From assembly GCA_963664935.2 (NCBI GenBank), contig CAXXSE010000007.1, forward strand, positions 124,001 through 188,000: a stretch of DNA of 64,000 nucleotides, read 5' to 3'. A program made the translations under genes and the position numbers. The notes below the pieces were generated by a model. It saw only the letters and a program-made list of their open reading frames with translations, was not told where the DNA came from and did no database searches. The DNA is from G963664935 sp963664935 (GTDB taxonomy: Bacteria > Pseudomonadota > Gammaproteobacteria > Methylococcales > G963664935). This document shows, piece after piece, positions 1 through 9,542 of this stretch; positions within the stretch are counted from its first letter, which is position 1; every line of letters starts with the position of its first letter.

Positions 1-54
1 AATCGAGAATAAGCGAATTCGGAAACCGTAAACGGATACTAAATCTTCAAACAT

Positions 55-92
55 AAAAAAGCCGGGACGAACCCGAAGGTTTGTCCCGGCTT
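55..92 (-). terminator. Intrinsic terminator of the PEP-CTERM gene
   Basis: A perfect 10-bp stem (AAGCCGGGAC at 59-68, GTCCCGGCTT at 83-92) is followed on the minus strand by a run of T (complement of the A-run at 55-60). It lies just after the stop codon of the minus-strand PEP-CTERM gene. Confidence 0.85.
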
Positions 93-148
93 GGGAAGTC
101 TTTGCGGTCCGGGTGTTGCCCGGTGCGTCAGCTAATGGAAGGTTGATG

Positions 149-850
149 TTAAGCCGCGGTGGCCATCATGCCTTTGTTCCGGCGCTTAGCGGCTGTTATT
201 CCAAACATTCCGGTCAACAGGAGGAGTAAGGATGTGGGCTCGGGTACTGTTGCGTCCCAGGTGCCGGCTACGCCACCATTCGTAGCAACTGAATCGGGAA
301 TACCGGTCAAAAGGTTAAGGCCAACAATTACGAAGTCTCCCGAAGTTCCTACAGGAAGAGCAGGTAGAGTTGCGATTACCGCAGCAGGTAGGGTCGAAAT
401 GAATAGGTCCACGGCTGGTTTGATCTGCGCCGTAATATTAAGACTCACAAAAACATTGGCGGTAGTAGCAGTCAATAGTTGTACGAAGACTCCGGACCAT
501 CCTGTTATGGTAACCTTATCTGTACCCACGATTAAGCTATGCCCAGCAGATAAAGGTCCAAATACTAAAGTTACTCCATCAACCACAATCGTTGTCGTCC
601 GCCCTGGACCTTCAAAGTCAGTGACCGCTTCTGCCTGTAACGCGTTTGGATGATCAACTTTTATGTTAAATAATGCAAGATTAAACTGCCCAAATCCTAG
701 AGTGGGTAAAGTATGCACCAGCGGAGCAGCTGGAATGTAAGTAGCTACCAACCCGGCCTGCGCATTACCCGCAAACATCGCGATCATGCACAAACAAGCT
801 AATTTATAAGTCAGTTTGGATGGAACTAAGTTTTGAATAAAGTTTTTCAT
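149..850 (-). CDS. PEP-CTERM sorting domain protein
   Basis: A secreted protein of 233 residues and unknown function. The N-terminus is a signal peptide (hydrophobic stretch ending near AGNAQAG, about residues 15-33). The C-terminus has the tripartite sorting signal: VPEPTS near residue 205, a hydrophobic stretch, then a basic tail AAKRRNK. Such proteins are recognised by the exosortase/EpsH system, cleaved, and anchored or exported with exopolysaccharide. The middle is rich in Val, Thr, Ala and Leu, has no cysteine pattern, and I recognise no domain. The gene stands alone between an intrinsic terminator and a 550-bp non-coding stretch. No exosortase gene is in this window, so one is expected elsewhere in the genome. 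Confidence 0.85.
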   Translation of the reverse strand: MKNFIQNLVPSKLTYKLACLCMIAMFAGNAQAGLVATYIPAAPLVHTLPTLGFGQFNLALFNIKVDHPNALQAEAVTDFEGPGRTTTIVVDGVTLVFGPLSAGHSLIVGTDKVTITGWSGVFVQLLTATTANVFVSLNITAQIKPAVDLFISTLPAAVIATLPALPVGTSGDFVIVGLNLLTGIPDSVATNGGVAGTWDATVPEPTSLLLLLTGMFGITAAKRRNKGMMATAA

Positions 851-1402
851 TTTAAATACTCTTAGCGATTAATTATAATTAGGTGCCAATTGGCCGATAT
901 AGCAAGAGCCAAATGGCTAGTGCTACAGTGACAAAAGCAATCGGTGTGCCAAATCCTGGGAAGACACGGTTTGCTTGGGTTTTAGCGATAAAGTGGCGAA
1001 AATCGGCGAGGAAATTGTAAATATTACCAACACTATTCTCATCCAAACCAGCCTATAACAATCAACATTTCTGTAGATTTCACCAAAAATTCAAGTAGTT
1101 ATTGTAAATGGTCTATTCGTCGCCCGGATATGGGGACAAATACCCGGTGTAAAATTTTCCGATAACACGGCCAAAAGGATTCTGAACGATCAGCCAATTA
1201 AAGTTCAGAGGTTTGTACGAATCTATTGCACGCGGTTTCCATAGGCCTTAGCCCATCCGCAGGTTACAATTAAATTGAAGTATAGTTCAACGATTCGTGA
1301 TGCCTGAGGGGATCACTAACGAAAGGAGAGCATCGGCTATAAGATGGATAATGACTTAGGTGTGGGTGAAGAAACTGGGGATGCCTCAAATGGGGTTTTA
1401 GC
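851..1402. other. Non-coding stretch between PEP-CTERM and HAD genes
   Basis: No credible ORF on either strand. A short perfect palindrome GCCAATTGGC lies at 885-894, just upstream of the minus-strand PEP-CTERM start, and could be an operator. Nothing else is recognisable. Confidence 0.4.
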
Positions 1403-2035
1403 TCAGGGATATTTTAGGCCAAGCGAGTGGAATAGTTTCTCGGGATAGGAAAACGCTTCCAGGAAATAATCCGCGCTTCCCGCCCCATTTAATCGTTTAA
1501 CATCGCGGCCCCGGGTAAAAAATACCGTGGTCGCGCCGGCCCGTTGTCCCGCCTCGATATCAAAATGGAAATCACCAATGACGGCGACGCGATTCGGATC
1601 GATCCCCCACAGATGACATATATGTTGAATCGCCCAAGGATCCGGCTTCGCCGGGCCATCTTCGCGAGTCATCACGATATCGAATCGCAACGAACAGCGG
1701 GCGAACATCACTTCCACCATCGAACGGCTGTTTCGAGTCACCACGGCCCGAAGCATTTTTTGGCTATCCAGAATCCTAAGGAAATCATGAACCCCCGCAA
1801 TAATCGTTGACTTGGCGGCGCCGTTAAGCTCATGGCGTTTCAAAATTTCCGAACACCGGGCAGCCTCGATTTCGTCCATTCGTTCGAGGGACTCCAGTAT
1901 GGGCTTACCCATCGGCAGTCCCATTTCCCGCCTCATGGCGTCAAAATCAAGATGAGAATCGACCAAAGTGCCGTCCAGGTCGAAAATAACGCCTAACAAT
2001 GGGTCGTTCACGGTTATCCTAAGAATTTTCAACAT
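1403..2035 (-). CDS. HAD-superfamily phosphatase (phosphoglycolate phosphatase-like)
   Basis: 210-residue haloacid dehalogenase-type hydrolase. Motif I is FDLDGTLVDS (about residues 18-27, nucleophile and acid/base Asp). Motif II is the Thr of VVTRNSR (about 98-104), motif III the Lys of KPDP (about 129-132), and motif IV GDFHFD (about 151-156). The cap inserted after motif I is small and helical, as in Gph/PGP enzymes; the substrate cannot be read from sequence. Its start overlaps the end of the upstream lpxD-like gene by 17 bp, so the two are co-transcribed. A phosphoglycolate or sugar-phosphate substrate is only an inference. Confidence 0.85.
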   Translation of the reverse strand: MLKILRITVNDPLLGVIFDLDGTLVDSHLDFDAMRREMGLPMGKPILESLERMDEIEAARCSEILKRHELNGAAKSTIIAGVHDFLRILDSQKMLRAVVTRNSRSMVEVMFARCSLRFDIVMTREDGPAKPDPWAIQHICHLWGIDPNRVAVIGDFHFDIEAGQRAGATTVFFTRGRDVKRLNGAGSADYFLEAFSYPEKLFHSLGLKYP

Positions 2036-3101
2036 CGTGCCGGGAAAGCGTTTCGACCTTCTTCTCCAAAACCTTTAGACGCTTCCAAACCTCGCCCAAC
2101 CGCTGAAAGACCGCGATATTTTTCAAGTATTGTTTGAAGGGCTGGGGCGGCGTGGCGGCATAAACACCGGACTTTTTTATCGTGTTGATCACCCCGGCGC
2201 GATGCAACAAAACGGTATCGGCGGGTACGCTGACATGATCAAGCACACCCGTCTGTCCCGACGCGATAACCCGTTTCCCGAATCGGCTCGAACCGGCAAT
2301 TCCGGTTTGCGCGACAAGAATACAATCTTCTTCCAAAACGACATTGTGGGCGATGTGACAAAGCGCATCGATTATGCACCCGGCATGAATGCGGGTTTCA
2401 TCGTAGGTTGCCCGGTCAATGGTGCAATTGGCCCCGATCACCACCCGGTCTTCAATAACAACGATTCCGGTTTGCGGAATGCGGTGATGACTCCGTGCCG
2501 CGTCCTGGGCGAAACCCTGGCCTTCAGAGCCAATGATGCAACCCGATTTTAAAATCACTTGATCGCCAATCCGGCAATCGTAACCCACCACGCAACTCGG
2601 ATGAATCACACTTCCATTGCCAACCGATACCCCTGACTCTAAAACCGAATTAGCCATGATCGCGGTTTTATTACCGACCGTAACCCTTGCTCCCACGATA
2701 ACCCCGGGGCCAATTAAGACATCCGCCGCAAGTGTAGCGCTTTCGTGAACAACCGAGCTCGAATGGACCCGTGGCCATTCGGTGCGGAATAAATCGCGAT
2801 CGGCGTAGCGTTGTTTGATATAAGCATTGGCTAACCTCACGTTCGGCGCGATCAATATCGCGATATCGCCGATCCGCTCGACTTTTTCGACGAGATCTTC
2901 GCTGGTCACGACGATACCTGGATGACCCTTACGAATATAGTCAAGGTATTTTATCTTCTCAAAAAAAACCAGATCATTTGGGCCACAACCTTCCACGGGC
3001 CGGATATTTTGGACACTTCGATTCGGCCCTTTGTGAGCAATAATCAACCCGTCTGCTTTAAATTCAGAAAATATTCGGAAACTTTCAAGACCGGTGGTCA
3101 A
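2019..3101 (-). CDS. lpxD: LpxD-like UDP-3-O-acylglucosamine N-acyltransferase
   Basis: 360-residue left-handed parallel beta-helix acyltransferase. LpxD transfers a 3-hydroxyacyl chain from ACP to UDP-3-O-acylglucosamine in lipid A synthesis. Residues 1-95 resemble the LpxD uridine-binding domain. From about residue 110 to 300 there are hexapeptide repeats (e.g. VLIGPGVIVGARV). The LpxD signature RIPQTG...IGANCTIDRATYDET...HIAHN includes the expected catalytic His. The C-terminal helix and coiled coil (KRLKVLEKKVETL) are typical. Unusually it is not next to bamA, skp, fabZ and lpxA but is paired with a HAD phosphatase, so it may be a second copy or a related sugar N-acyltransferase. It is divergent from metX. 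Confidence 0.8.
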   Translation of the reverse strand: MTTGLESFRIFSEFKADGLIIAHKGPNRSVQNIRPVEGCGPNDLVFFEKIKYLDYIRKGHPGIVVTSEDLVEKVERIGDIAILIAPNVRLANAYIKQRYADRDLFRTEWPRVHSSSVVHESATLAADVLIGPGVIVGARVTVGNKTAIMANSVLESGVSVGNGSVIHPSCVVGYDCRIGDQVILKSGCIIGSEGQGFAQDAARSHHRIPQTGIVVIEDRVVIGANCTIDRATYDETRIHAGCIIDALCHIAHNVVLEEDCILVAQTGIAGSSRFGKRVIASGQTGVLDHVSVPADTVLLHRAGVINTIKKSGVYAATPPQPFKQYLKNIAVFQRLGEVWKRLKVLEKKVETLSRHDVENS

Positions 3102-3370
3102 ATCGACACCTCTTTGGATCGCTATCTAAGACGAATTGTATATTCATATAGATTCATTTCGACATCTGAAATAGAAACAAATTGTAACGAGCTAATTTCT
3201 GAGAGACAAGGCGGGAGAATCAATTCGAGTACCCCATTCGTAAATACAAAGATCAGTGATGCTTGCGCGGCAAGCGGAAATAAGAAACCGCATTTTGAAG
3301 TTGGTGGATTTTCTGAAATAATAGCCGGTATAGTCTCAATTTCGGCCCCGTCCGCGCAAAGTATTTTTTT

Positions 3371-4498
3371 ATGGTTGTAAAAACCGAATCGCCATTCGAA
3401 TCGCCCGATGCAACACGCATAGTGCGAATAAATGAGCCATTCCCGATGTTTCGCGGCGGGTCGCTTCCGAGTGTGGAAATCGCCTACGAGTGCTGGGGGA
3501 GATTATCGGCGAATAAAGATAACGCGATCCTCATTTTCACCGGTTTATCACCGAGCGCCCATGCCGCATCGTCCCCGGATGACCCACGTGAAGGATGGTG
3601 GGAATACATGGTGGGTCCGGGCAAACCGATTGATACCCAACGGTATTTCGTGCTTTGCGTAAATTCATTGGGAAGTTGTTTTGGCTCCACCGGGCCTGCC
3701 TCGAACAATCCCGATACAGGCAGGCCTTATCGCCTCGATTTTCCCGAATTGACGGTCGAAGACATCGCAACGGCTGGGCGGGAAGTTTTCCATTCGCTGG
3801 GGATCGAGAAACTTGATGCTGTGATTGGCGCATCGTTGGGCGGTCTTAGTGGGTTGGCGTTAGCCGCCATGTATCCCGGCGAAGTTCGAAGGCTGATTTG
3901 TATTTCAGCCGCGGCCCATGCCACACCCTTTGCAATCGCCATTCGTTCGCTGCAACGGGAAATTATCCGTACCGATCCGAAATGGATGAATGGCAATTAT
4001 CAATTTAATGACATGCCGAAACAAGGGATGCGGCTCGCCCGTAAACTTGGATTGATTTCGTACCGGTCTTCGGAAGAATTTTTAGATCGCTTCGGGCGTA
4101 AGCGGATGTTTAAAACACAACCCATCGATCCTCCGTTTTCCGCGGAATTCGATATCGAAACCTACTTGGAATACAACGCCAATAACTTTATCGACCAGTT
4201 CGATACCAACTGTTATCTTTATTTATCGCGCGCAATCGATTGGTTTGATATCGCCACCCATGGCGGTACCGTCGAAGCGGGTCTAGCCAAAATCCGAACC
4301 TATTCCAACCTCATTATCGGTGTAGGAACAGATTCGTTGTTTCCTGTTTTCCAACAACGGGAACTCTCCGATATCCTTAAAAGTAATGGCCTTGACACAA
4401 CCTTTTCCGAACTGGCCAGCAACCAAGGCCACGATGCATTTTTGGTGGACGAAAATCGATTTTCGCCTGTGGTGCGAGATTTTCTAGGAGGGCCGTGA
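3371..4498 (+). CDS. metX: MetX-family homoserine O-acyltransferase
   Basis: 375-residue alpha/beta hydrolase. MetX acylates homoserine with acetyl-CoA or succinyl-CoA, the first committed step of methionine synthesis. The nucleophile elbow is GASLGG (about residues 152-157). Asp lies in GVGTDSLFP (about 317-325) and His in NQGHDAFLVD near the C-terminus, completing the Ser-Asp-His triad. The family motif around residues 95-115 (CVNSLGSCFGSTGPAS) is clear. The segment that usually reads like HALTG is LSPSAHAA here. Whether the donor is acetyl- or succinyl-CoA cannot be read safely; a wider MetX-like serine acyltransferase is the alternative. It stands alone, divergent from lpxD and convergent with the GGDEF gene. 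Confidence 0.85.
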   Translation: MVVKTESPFESPDATRIVRINEPFPMFRGGSLPSVEIAYECWGRLSANKDNAILIFTGLSPSAHAASSPDDPREGWWEYMVGPGKPIDTQRYFVLCVNSLGSCFGSTGPASNNPDTGRPYRLDFPELTVEDIATAGREVFHSLGIEKLDAVIGASLGGLSGLALAAMYPGEVRRLICISAAAHATPFAIAIRSLQREIIRTDPKWMNGNYQFNDMPKQGMRLARKLGLISYRSSEEFLDRFGRKRMFKTQPIDPPFSAEFDIETYLEYNANNFIDQFDTNCYLYLSRAIDWFDIATHGGTVEAGLAKIRTYSNLIIGVGTDSLFPVFQQRELSDILKSNGLDTTFSELASNQGHDAFLVDENRFSPVVRDFLGGP

Positions 4499-4512
4499 AC
4501 GGCTAAAAAGCA

Positions 4513-5565
4513 TCATAGCCCATCGTCCGCAACCACTTGATTGCGCCCATTTTCTTTAGCTAGGTGAAGCGCGGACTCCGCTCGGTGCAAAAAACTGTCC
4601 ATATCGTCTTCATGACGCAGCTTCGATATTCCGATTGATACCGTTACCTGGCCGATGGGTTTACCGTTATCCTTTCGCTGCAATCGGCTTTTTGATAATG
4701 CGTCGCATATACGCTCGGCGACCTGATTTACCCGGGTTATTGTTGTATCCAGCAATAACATCGCCATTTTATCGCCGCCATACCGGGCCGCGGCATCATT
4801 TTTTATAACGAATTGTTTCAACAGGGTAGCGGTATATCGTAATACTTTATCGCCGATTAAGTGACCATGAGCATCGTTAATGCGTTTGAAGCGGTCCAGG
4901 TCAATTAAGACAAAATAAGTTTCCGCGGGTTTGTGGGTTTTTGTTTGGAAAATACCATGGACAATTTGGTCAAAAGCCCGACGATTGAGCATGCCGGTTA
5001 AAGCATCCGTATCCGCTGCTTCCTTCATGGTGTCCAACTCACCGCGTAACCGTTGTACTTCGTCATTGGTTTCGGTCAGTTTTAGCTGAAGATTCTGACT
5101 CAAATCCGCAAGCTGCTTGGTTTCGTTCATGATTGCATAGACCACCGATCTGACGTCTTCGGCAGTCTTTGTATTTGTTAGTTTATTGGTTTCATCGGTA
5201 AAATGGTTATTGCAAGTGGACGCTTTTTCCGAAGTTGACTTTATCTCCAGCAGTGTTTTATCGACAAGGTTTTTTAGATTCGAACCCACTTTTTCGAACT
5301 TTTCCGGCGATCCACTGAGCACATGGTCCGAGTAGAGCTTTTGGCAGAAATTCTGTGTAATAGCGTCTTTCACCGAAATCTTTTTATCCAGCAATACGTT
5401 TAATTCTTTATTATTACCCGATACGTATTCATACCAGATCGCATAGTTGGTAGGATTAACCGGTGCTCCGTGTTGGGACATCAAAGGCAATGCCATGCGG
5501 AGAAATTCCGCTGCTTTGTCGGTGTCTTCCGGGTAGTCGGGTACTAGGGATAACGGAGTTTTCAT
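4513..5565 (-). CDS. GGDEF-domain protein with degenerate active site
   Basis: 350 residues. The N-terminal ~165 residues are a helical sensor-like domain found in some diguanylate cyclases (motif PTNYAIWYEYVSGN near 38-51). A coiled coil follows at about 145-182 (LTETNDEVQRLRGELDTM), then a GGDEF domain from DALTGMLNRRAF (about 190) to the end. The DxLTGLxNRR and substrate-site FxxIDLDRFKRIND motifs are normal, but the signature loop reads RYGGDKM instead of RYGG(D/E)EF. The metal-binding/catalytic Glu is therefore Lys. Catalysis is probably lost or altered, and a c-di-GMP or GTP receptor role is possible. It is soluble, with no transmembrane helix or EAL domain, and convergent with metX. 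Confidence 0.85.
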   Translation of the reverse strand: MKTPLSLVPDYPEDTDKAAEFLRMALPLMSQHGAPVNPTNYAIWYEYVSGNNKELNVLLDKKISVKDAITQNFCQKLYSDHVLSGSPEKFEKVGSNLKNLVDKTLLEIKSTSEKASTCNNHFTDETNKLTNTKTAEDVRSVVYAIMNETKQLADLSQNLQLKLTETNDEVQRLRGELDTMKEAADTDALTGMLNRRAFDQIVHGIFQTKTHKPAETYFVLIDLDRFKRINDAHGHLIGDKVLRYTATLLKQFVIKNDAAARYGGDKMAMLLLDTTITRVNQVAERICDALSKSRLQRKDNGKPIGQVTVSIGISKLRHEDDMDSFLHRAESALHLAKENGRNQVVADDGL

Positions 5566-5642
5566 TTTATCCTGGATTTGTCGAATTGTTTCAATTGAGA
5601 TGGGATGTGGACAACTCTAAATCTAGACTAAATTCAAGAAAA

Positions 5643-8600
5643 ATGATGCGCCGAACGATTGGGGAATTTTATAGAGATATCGACCGGTCTCTTCGAAAAG
5701 ACCAGCGCACTTTCGTGCGGCGATTGAGAAGGATCGAGAAGAATTATGAAAGTGGTCATGACATTTCAATGCATCTCACCGAACTCGCGAAACAAATCGA
5801 AAGTTCCATAGCGTTTAAAGCACACCGCATCAGCCGTACGCCCAATATCATATTCCCGGATCTCCCGGTCGTTGAAAAACGGGAGGACATCGCGCAGGCA
5901 ATACTTGAACACCAAGTCGTCATTATTTGCGGTGAAACCGGCTCGGGCAAGACCACTCAGCTTCCAAAAATATGCCTTTCCCTAGGCCGGGGAAGTGATG
6001 GATTTATAGGCCATACTCAGCCAAGAAGGATTGCGGCCCGAAGCGTCGCCGCTAGAATAGCCCAAGAACTCGGTGAGAAGACCGGCCAAATGGTGAGCTA
6101 CAAAATCCGCTTCCAAGACAATACCAAGCCCGAATCCCGGATCAAATTGATGACCGACGGCATTTTGTTAGCTGAAACTCAATCTGACCGCTACTTGGAT
6201 CAATACGATACGCTAATTATCGATGAGGCCCACGAGCGGAGTTTGAACATTGATTTCATGCTCGGTTATTTGAAATGGTTGTTGCCGAAACGAACGGATT
6301 TGAAAGTCATTATTACCTCGGCGACTTTCGACGCTGAAAAATTCTCCAAACACTTTGGCGATGCTTTTATCGTCAAAGTCGAAGGGCGGAATTTTCCGGT
6401 TGAAGTTCGCTATCGCGCTTTGAAAACCGAAGAGGCATCCGAAAAAGAGTTTCACCGAACGATTCTGGACGCAGTAGACGAACTGGGTAGCGAAGCCCCA
6501 GGGGACATTCTGGTTTTTTTGAGCGGCGAACGGGAAATCCGCGAAACCGCCGAAATACTCAGAAAACATTATCTCGAACAATTTGAAATTTTAGCCCTGT
6601 ATTCACGGCTTAGCGTCGCTGAACAGAACCGGATCTTTCACGCCCACAAAAAACCACGAATCGTTTTGGCCACTAATGTTGCTGAAACCTCGCTCACGGT
6701 CCCCGGTATTCGCTATGTCATCGATATAGGAACCGCCCGCATCAGCCGCTACAGTCCCCGTAGCAAACTTCAGCGATTACCGATCGAATGCATCTCGAAA
6801 GCAAGCGCCAGGCAAAGAGCGGGGCGCTGTGGACGCCTCGGCCCCGGGATTTGTATCCGGCTTTATTCGGTTGACGACTTCGAATCCCGGCCCGAATATA
6901 CCGATCCCGAGATTCTCCGAACCAATCTTGCGGCGGTTATCCTCACTATGAAAGCATTAGGATTAAACGATATCCAAAGCTTTCCCTTTGTCGACCCACC
7001 GGATAACCGGATGATTCGCGATGGAATTAAATTATTACAAGAACTTAAGGCCATTGATTTAAGCGGTGAATTGACCGCTCTCGGTCGAAAGATTTCCCGC
7101 TTTCCCATCGATCCCCGCCTCGGATGCATGGTGCTCGCTGCTGAAAAAGAAAATTGCGTGTCCGAGGTCGTCGTTATCGTATCGGCATTGAGTATACAAG
7201 ATCCCAGGGAACGGCCAGCCGAATTTACCCGGAAGGCCGATGAATGTCACGCGCGATTCCAAGCCGATCATTCAGATTTTCTCGGTTTTCTTAAGCTTTG
7301 GACGGATTTCCAGGAGAAAAACCTCAGTCTATCCCAAAACAAGATGCGTAGATATTGCCGGCAACACTTCCTTTCGTACCGGCGAATGCGTGAATGGCAG
7401 GATATTTATAAGCAGCTCATGGCGTTGGTCGAAGGCGAATTGCGGATGAAGGCGAATCAGGTTCCCGCCGAATACGATGAGATACACCGCGCTCTGCTAT
7501 CGGGTCTTCTCGATAATATCGGTTTTAAACATGAATCTTTCGAGTATTTAGGCCCGAGAAATCAAAAATTTTTTATCCATCCATCGTCCGGCCAGTTTCT
7601 GGGAAAACCAAAATGGGTAATGTGCTCGGAACAAGTTGAGACCACCAAGGTTTTCGCCCGAAATATCGCCAAAATCGAACCCACGTGGATCGAAACCATG
7701 GGCGCCCATTTAGTCAAACGAAACTATTACGAACCTCATTGGGAAAGAAAGGTAGCCAGGGTAGCTGTTTACGAGCATGTCACGCTGTATGGATTGACAA
7801 TATCGAAAGGTCGAAAAGTTCCCTATGAAAAGGTGGATTCCGCGGGCGCTCGGGAAATATTTATCCGCTCGGCATTGGTCAATCAAGATTACCAGACAAC
7901 TGCGGTTTTCTTCAAACAAAATCAAGCCTTGCTTGATTCCAAAAATTATCTTCACCATAAAGGCCGAAGAGCAGACCTTATGGTCGATGAAGAGCTGATT
8001 TTTCGATTTTACGACGAACGCATTCCGCAGCCGATCGTCAACGGAGCCGGTTTTGAAAAATGGCTGAAGAAACAGATACGAACGGACCCCAATATTCTGA
8101 CCTTAAGCGATGGGTTTTTTGGCTCCAGCCACGATTGTGAACTCAATAAGGGGGAATTTCCAGACCACTTTGAACTTGGATCGATCAAATCGAAATTGGA
8201 ATATCGTTTCGAGCCTGGTCACGAAGAAGACGGCGTTACCGTAGTCGTCCCCGTCCATCAGCTTAATCAGCTTGAACCTTCCGTTTTTGAATGGATTGTG
8301 CCGGGATTGTTGAGAGAAAAAATCATCGCCTTGATCAAGGCGCTACCCAAATCAATTCGTCGGAAGCTTGTGCCGGCTGCTCACTATGCCAATCGCTGCA
8401 TGGAGGAACTGGATCGGGCAAGACCTTCGCTCCACGAATCCCTGGCTTTGAGTTTATCGAAAATGAGCGGAACGGTATTCGATAAAAGTATCTGGACAGA
8501 TGTAAAGTTGGATAATTACCTTGAAGTAAATTATAAAGTAATCGATAAGCATGGAGTTGATATTGAAAGTAGCCGGGATCTATTAAGGCTAAAACAAAAA

Positions 8601-9542
8601 TATCAAAGTCGATCCGCCGATGGATTTCGGCGGTTGGCGGAGAAAAACACCGAATCGCGGAGTGGTTTCACGACATGGGATATGGGTGATTTGCCCGAGC
8701 GAATTGAAATTAAAAACGGTGGTCATTCGTTTTTCGGCTATCCCGCTGTTATCGATGAGGGAGATAGCGTTGGGATCAGAAAATTCGAGACGGAAATCGA
8801 GGCTAAGATTCATCACCGCCAAGGGTTAATCCGGCTAGTCCAGATCAGTCTTTCTCAGGATATCAAGTATTTAAGAAAGAATCTTATAGTTCAGTCAATT
8901 TCTAAAATAAACTATGGGCGATTAAAAGCGCATCCATTTTTGTACCAAAATCAAAAATCTCAGGCCCTTGAAGATGCTTTAGTGACCGTTGTTTTAGCGG
9001 CGGTTTTTATCGATGGGCAATCCGATATTCGATCCGGGGATGCCTTTAGAAAAAGACTAAAAGACTTTCAGCCCAAGTTAATGACAACCGCTAATAAAGC
9101 ATGTGAATTGTTGAATGATATCTTGACGAACTATTTCATTATCAACAAGAAACTGAATACCGCGCTACCGAAATATTTAATCGACGATATAACTGAGCAG
9201 CTTGAGGTTCTAATCTATCAGGGGTTTTTAATCCATACGCCCATTAGCGTTTTGAAGGAGTTTCCACGTTATTTGCGTGCAATATTATTCCGGTTGGAGA
9301 AAGGATCCCAAGATATACGGCGCGATGAATCTAAGTTGATGGAATTATCGACGTTCTGGAAGAATTATTGGGAGCATGCAAAGTTAAAAACCGAAATTAA
9401 CGCTATTGGTCCGGAAAACGACCCTTTTCGATGGAATTTGGAAGAATTCCGCGTGTCGCTATTTGCTCAGCAACTGAAAACCGCGTACCCAATCTCCGTG
9501 AAACGCTTGGAAAAAGCCTGGCAAAAAAGAGCGCTACTATGA
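5643..9542 (+). CDS. hrpA: ATP-dependent RNA helicase HrpA
   Basis: 1299 residues from the ATG at 5643, close to the ~1300 residues of E. coli HrpA; longer upstream starts would overlap the GGDEF gene. This is a DEAH-box RNA helicase linked to mRNA processing and rescue of stalled ribosomes. Visible motifs: Walker A GETGSGKTTQLP (about 95-106), Ia TQPRRIAARSVA, II DEAH (near 202), III SATFD, VI QRAGRCGR. HA2/OB regions follow, and a long C-terminal DUF3418-type region ends in KRLEKAWQKRALL. Its stop overlaps the next start (ATGA at 9539-9542), so it heads a tight operon with the DUF938 and transglycosylase genes. Confidence 0.95.
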   Translation: MMRRTIGEFYRDIDRSLRKDQRTFVRRLRRIEKNYESGHDISMHLTELAKQIESSIAFKAHRISRTPNIIFPDLPVVEKREDIAQAILEHQVVIICGETGSGKTTQLPKICLSLGRGSDGFIGHTQPRRIAARSVAARIAQELGEKTGQMVSYKIRFQDNTKPESRIKLMTDGILLAETQSDRYLDQYDTLIIDEAHERSLNIDFMLGYLKWLLPKRTDLKVIITSATFDAEKFSKHFGDAFIVKVEGRNFPVEVRYRALKTEEASEKEFHRTILDAVDELGSEAPGDILVFLSGEREIRETAEILRKHYLEQFEILALYSRLSVAEQNRIFHAHKKPRIVLATNVAETSLTVPGIRYVIDIGTARISRYSPRSKLQRLPIECISKASARQRAGRCGRLGPGICIRLYSVDDFESRPEYTDPEILRTNLAAVILTMKALGLNDIQSFPFVDPPDNRMIRDGIKLLQELKAIDLSGELTALGRKISRFPIDPRLGCMVLAAEKENCVSEVVVIVSALSIQDPRERPAEFTRKADECHARFQADHSDFLGFLKLWTDFQEKNLSLSQNKMRRYCRQHFLSYRRMREWQDIYKQLMALVEGELRMKANQVPAEYDEIHRALLSGLLDNIGFKHESFEYLGPRNQKFFIHPSSGQFLGKPKWVMCSEQVETTKVFARNIAKIEPTWIETMGAHLVKRNYYEPHWERKVARVAVYEHVTLYGLTISKGRKVPYEKVDSAGAREIFIRSALVNQDYQTTAVFFKQNQALLDSKNYLHHKGRRADLMVDEELIFRFYDERIPQPIVNGAGFEKWLKKQIRTDPNILTLSDGFFGSSHDCELNKGEFPDHFELGSIKSKLEYRFEPGHEEDGVTVVVPVHQLNQLEPSVFEWIVPGLLREKIIALIKALPKSIRRKLVPAAHYANRCMEELDRARPSLHESLALSLSKMSGTVFDKSIWTDVKLDNYLEVNYKVIDKHGVDIESSRDLLRLKQKYQSRSADGFRRLAEKNTESRSGFTTWDMGDLPERIEIKNGGHSFFGYPAVIDEGDSVGIRKFETEIEAKIHHRQGLIRLVQISLSQDIKYLRKNLIVQSISKINYGRLKAHPFLYQNQKSQALEDALVTVVLAAVFIDGQSDIRSGDAFRKRLKDFQPKLMTTANKACELLNDILTNYFIINKKLNTALPKYLIDDITEQLEVLIYQGFLIHTPISVLKEFPRYLRAILFRLEKGSQDIRRDESKLMELSTFWKNYWEHAKLKTEINAIGPENDPFRWNLEEFRVSLFAQQLKTAYPISVKRLEKAWQKRALL

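Noticed and set aside
2922..3380. 152-residue plus-strand ORF over the lpxD start and intergenic region
   Set aside because: Mostly antisense to lpxD, no motif, and no ribosome binding site; metX starts in its tail.
5463..5642. N-terminal extension of hrpA
   Set aside because: It is antisense to the GGDEF gene start; the ATG at 5643 gives the standard HrpA length.
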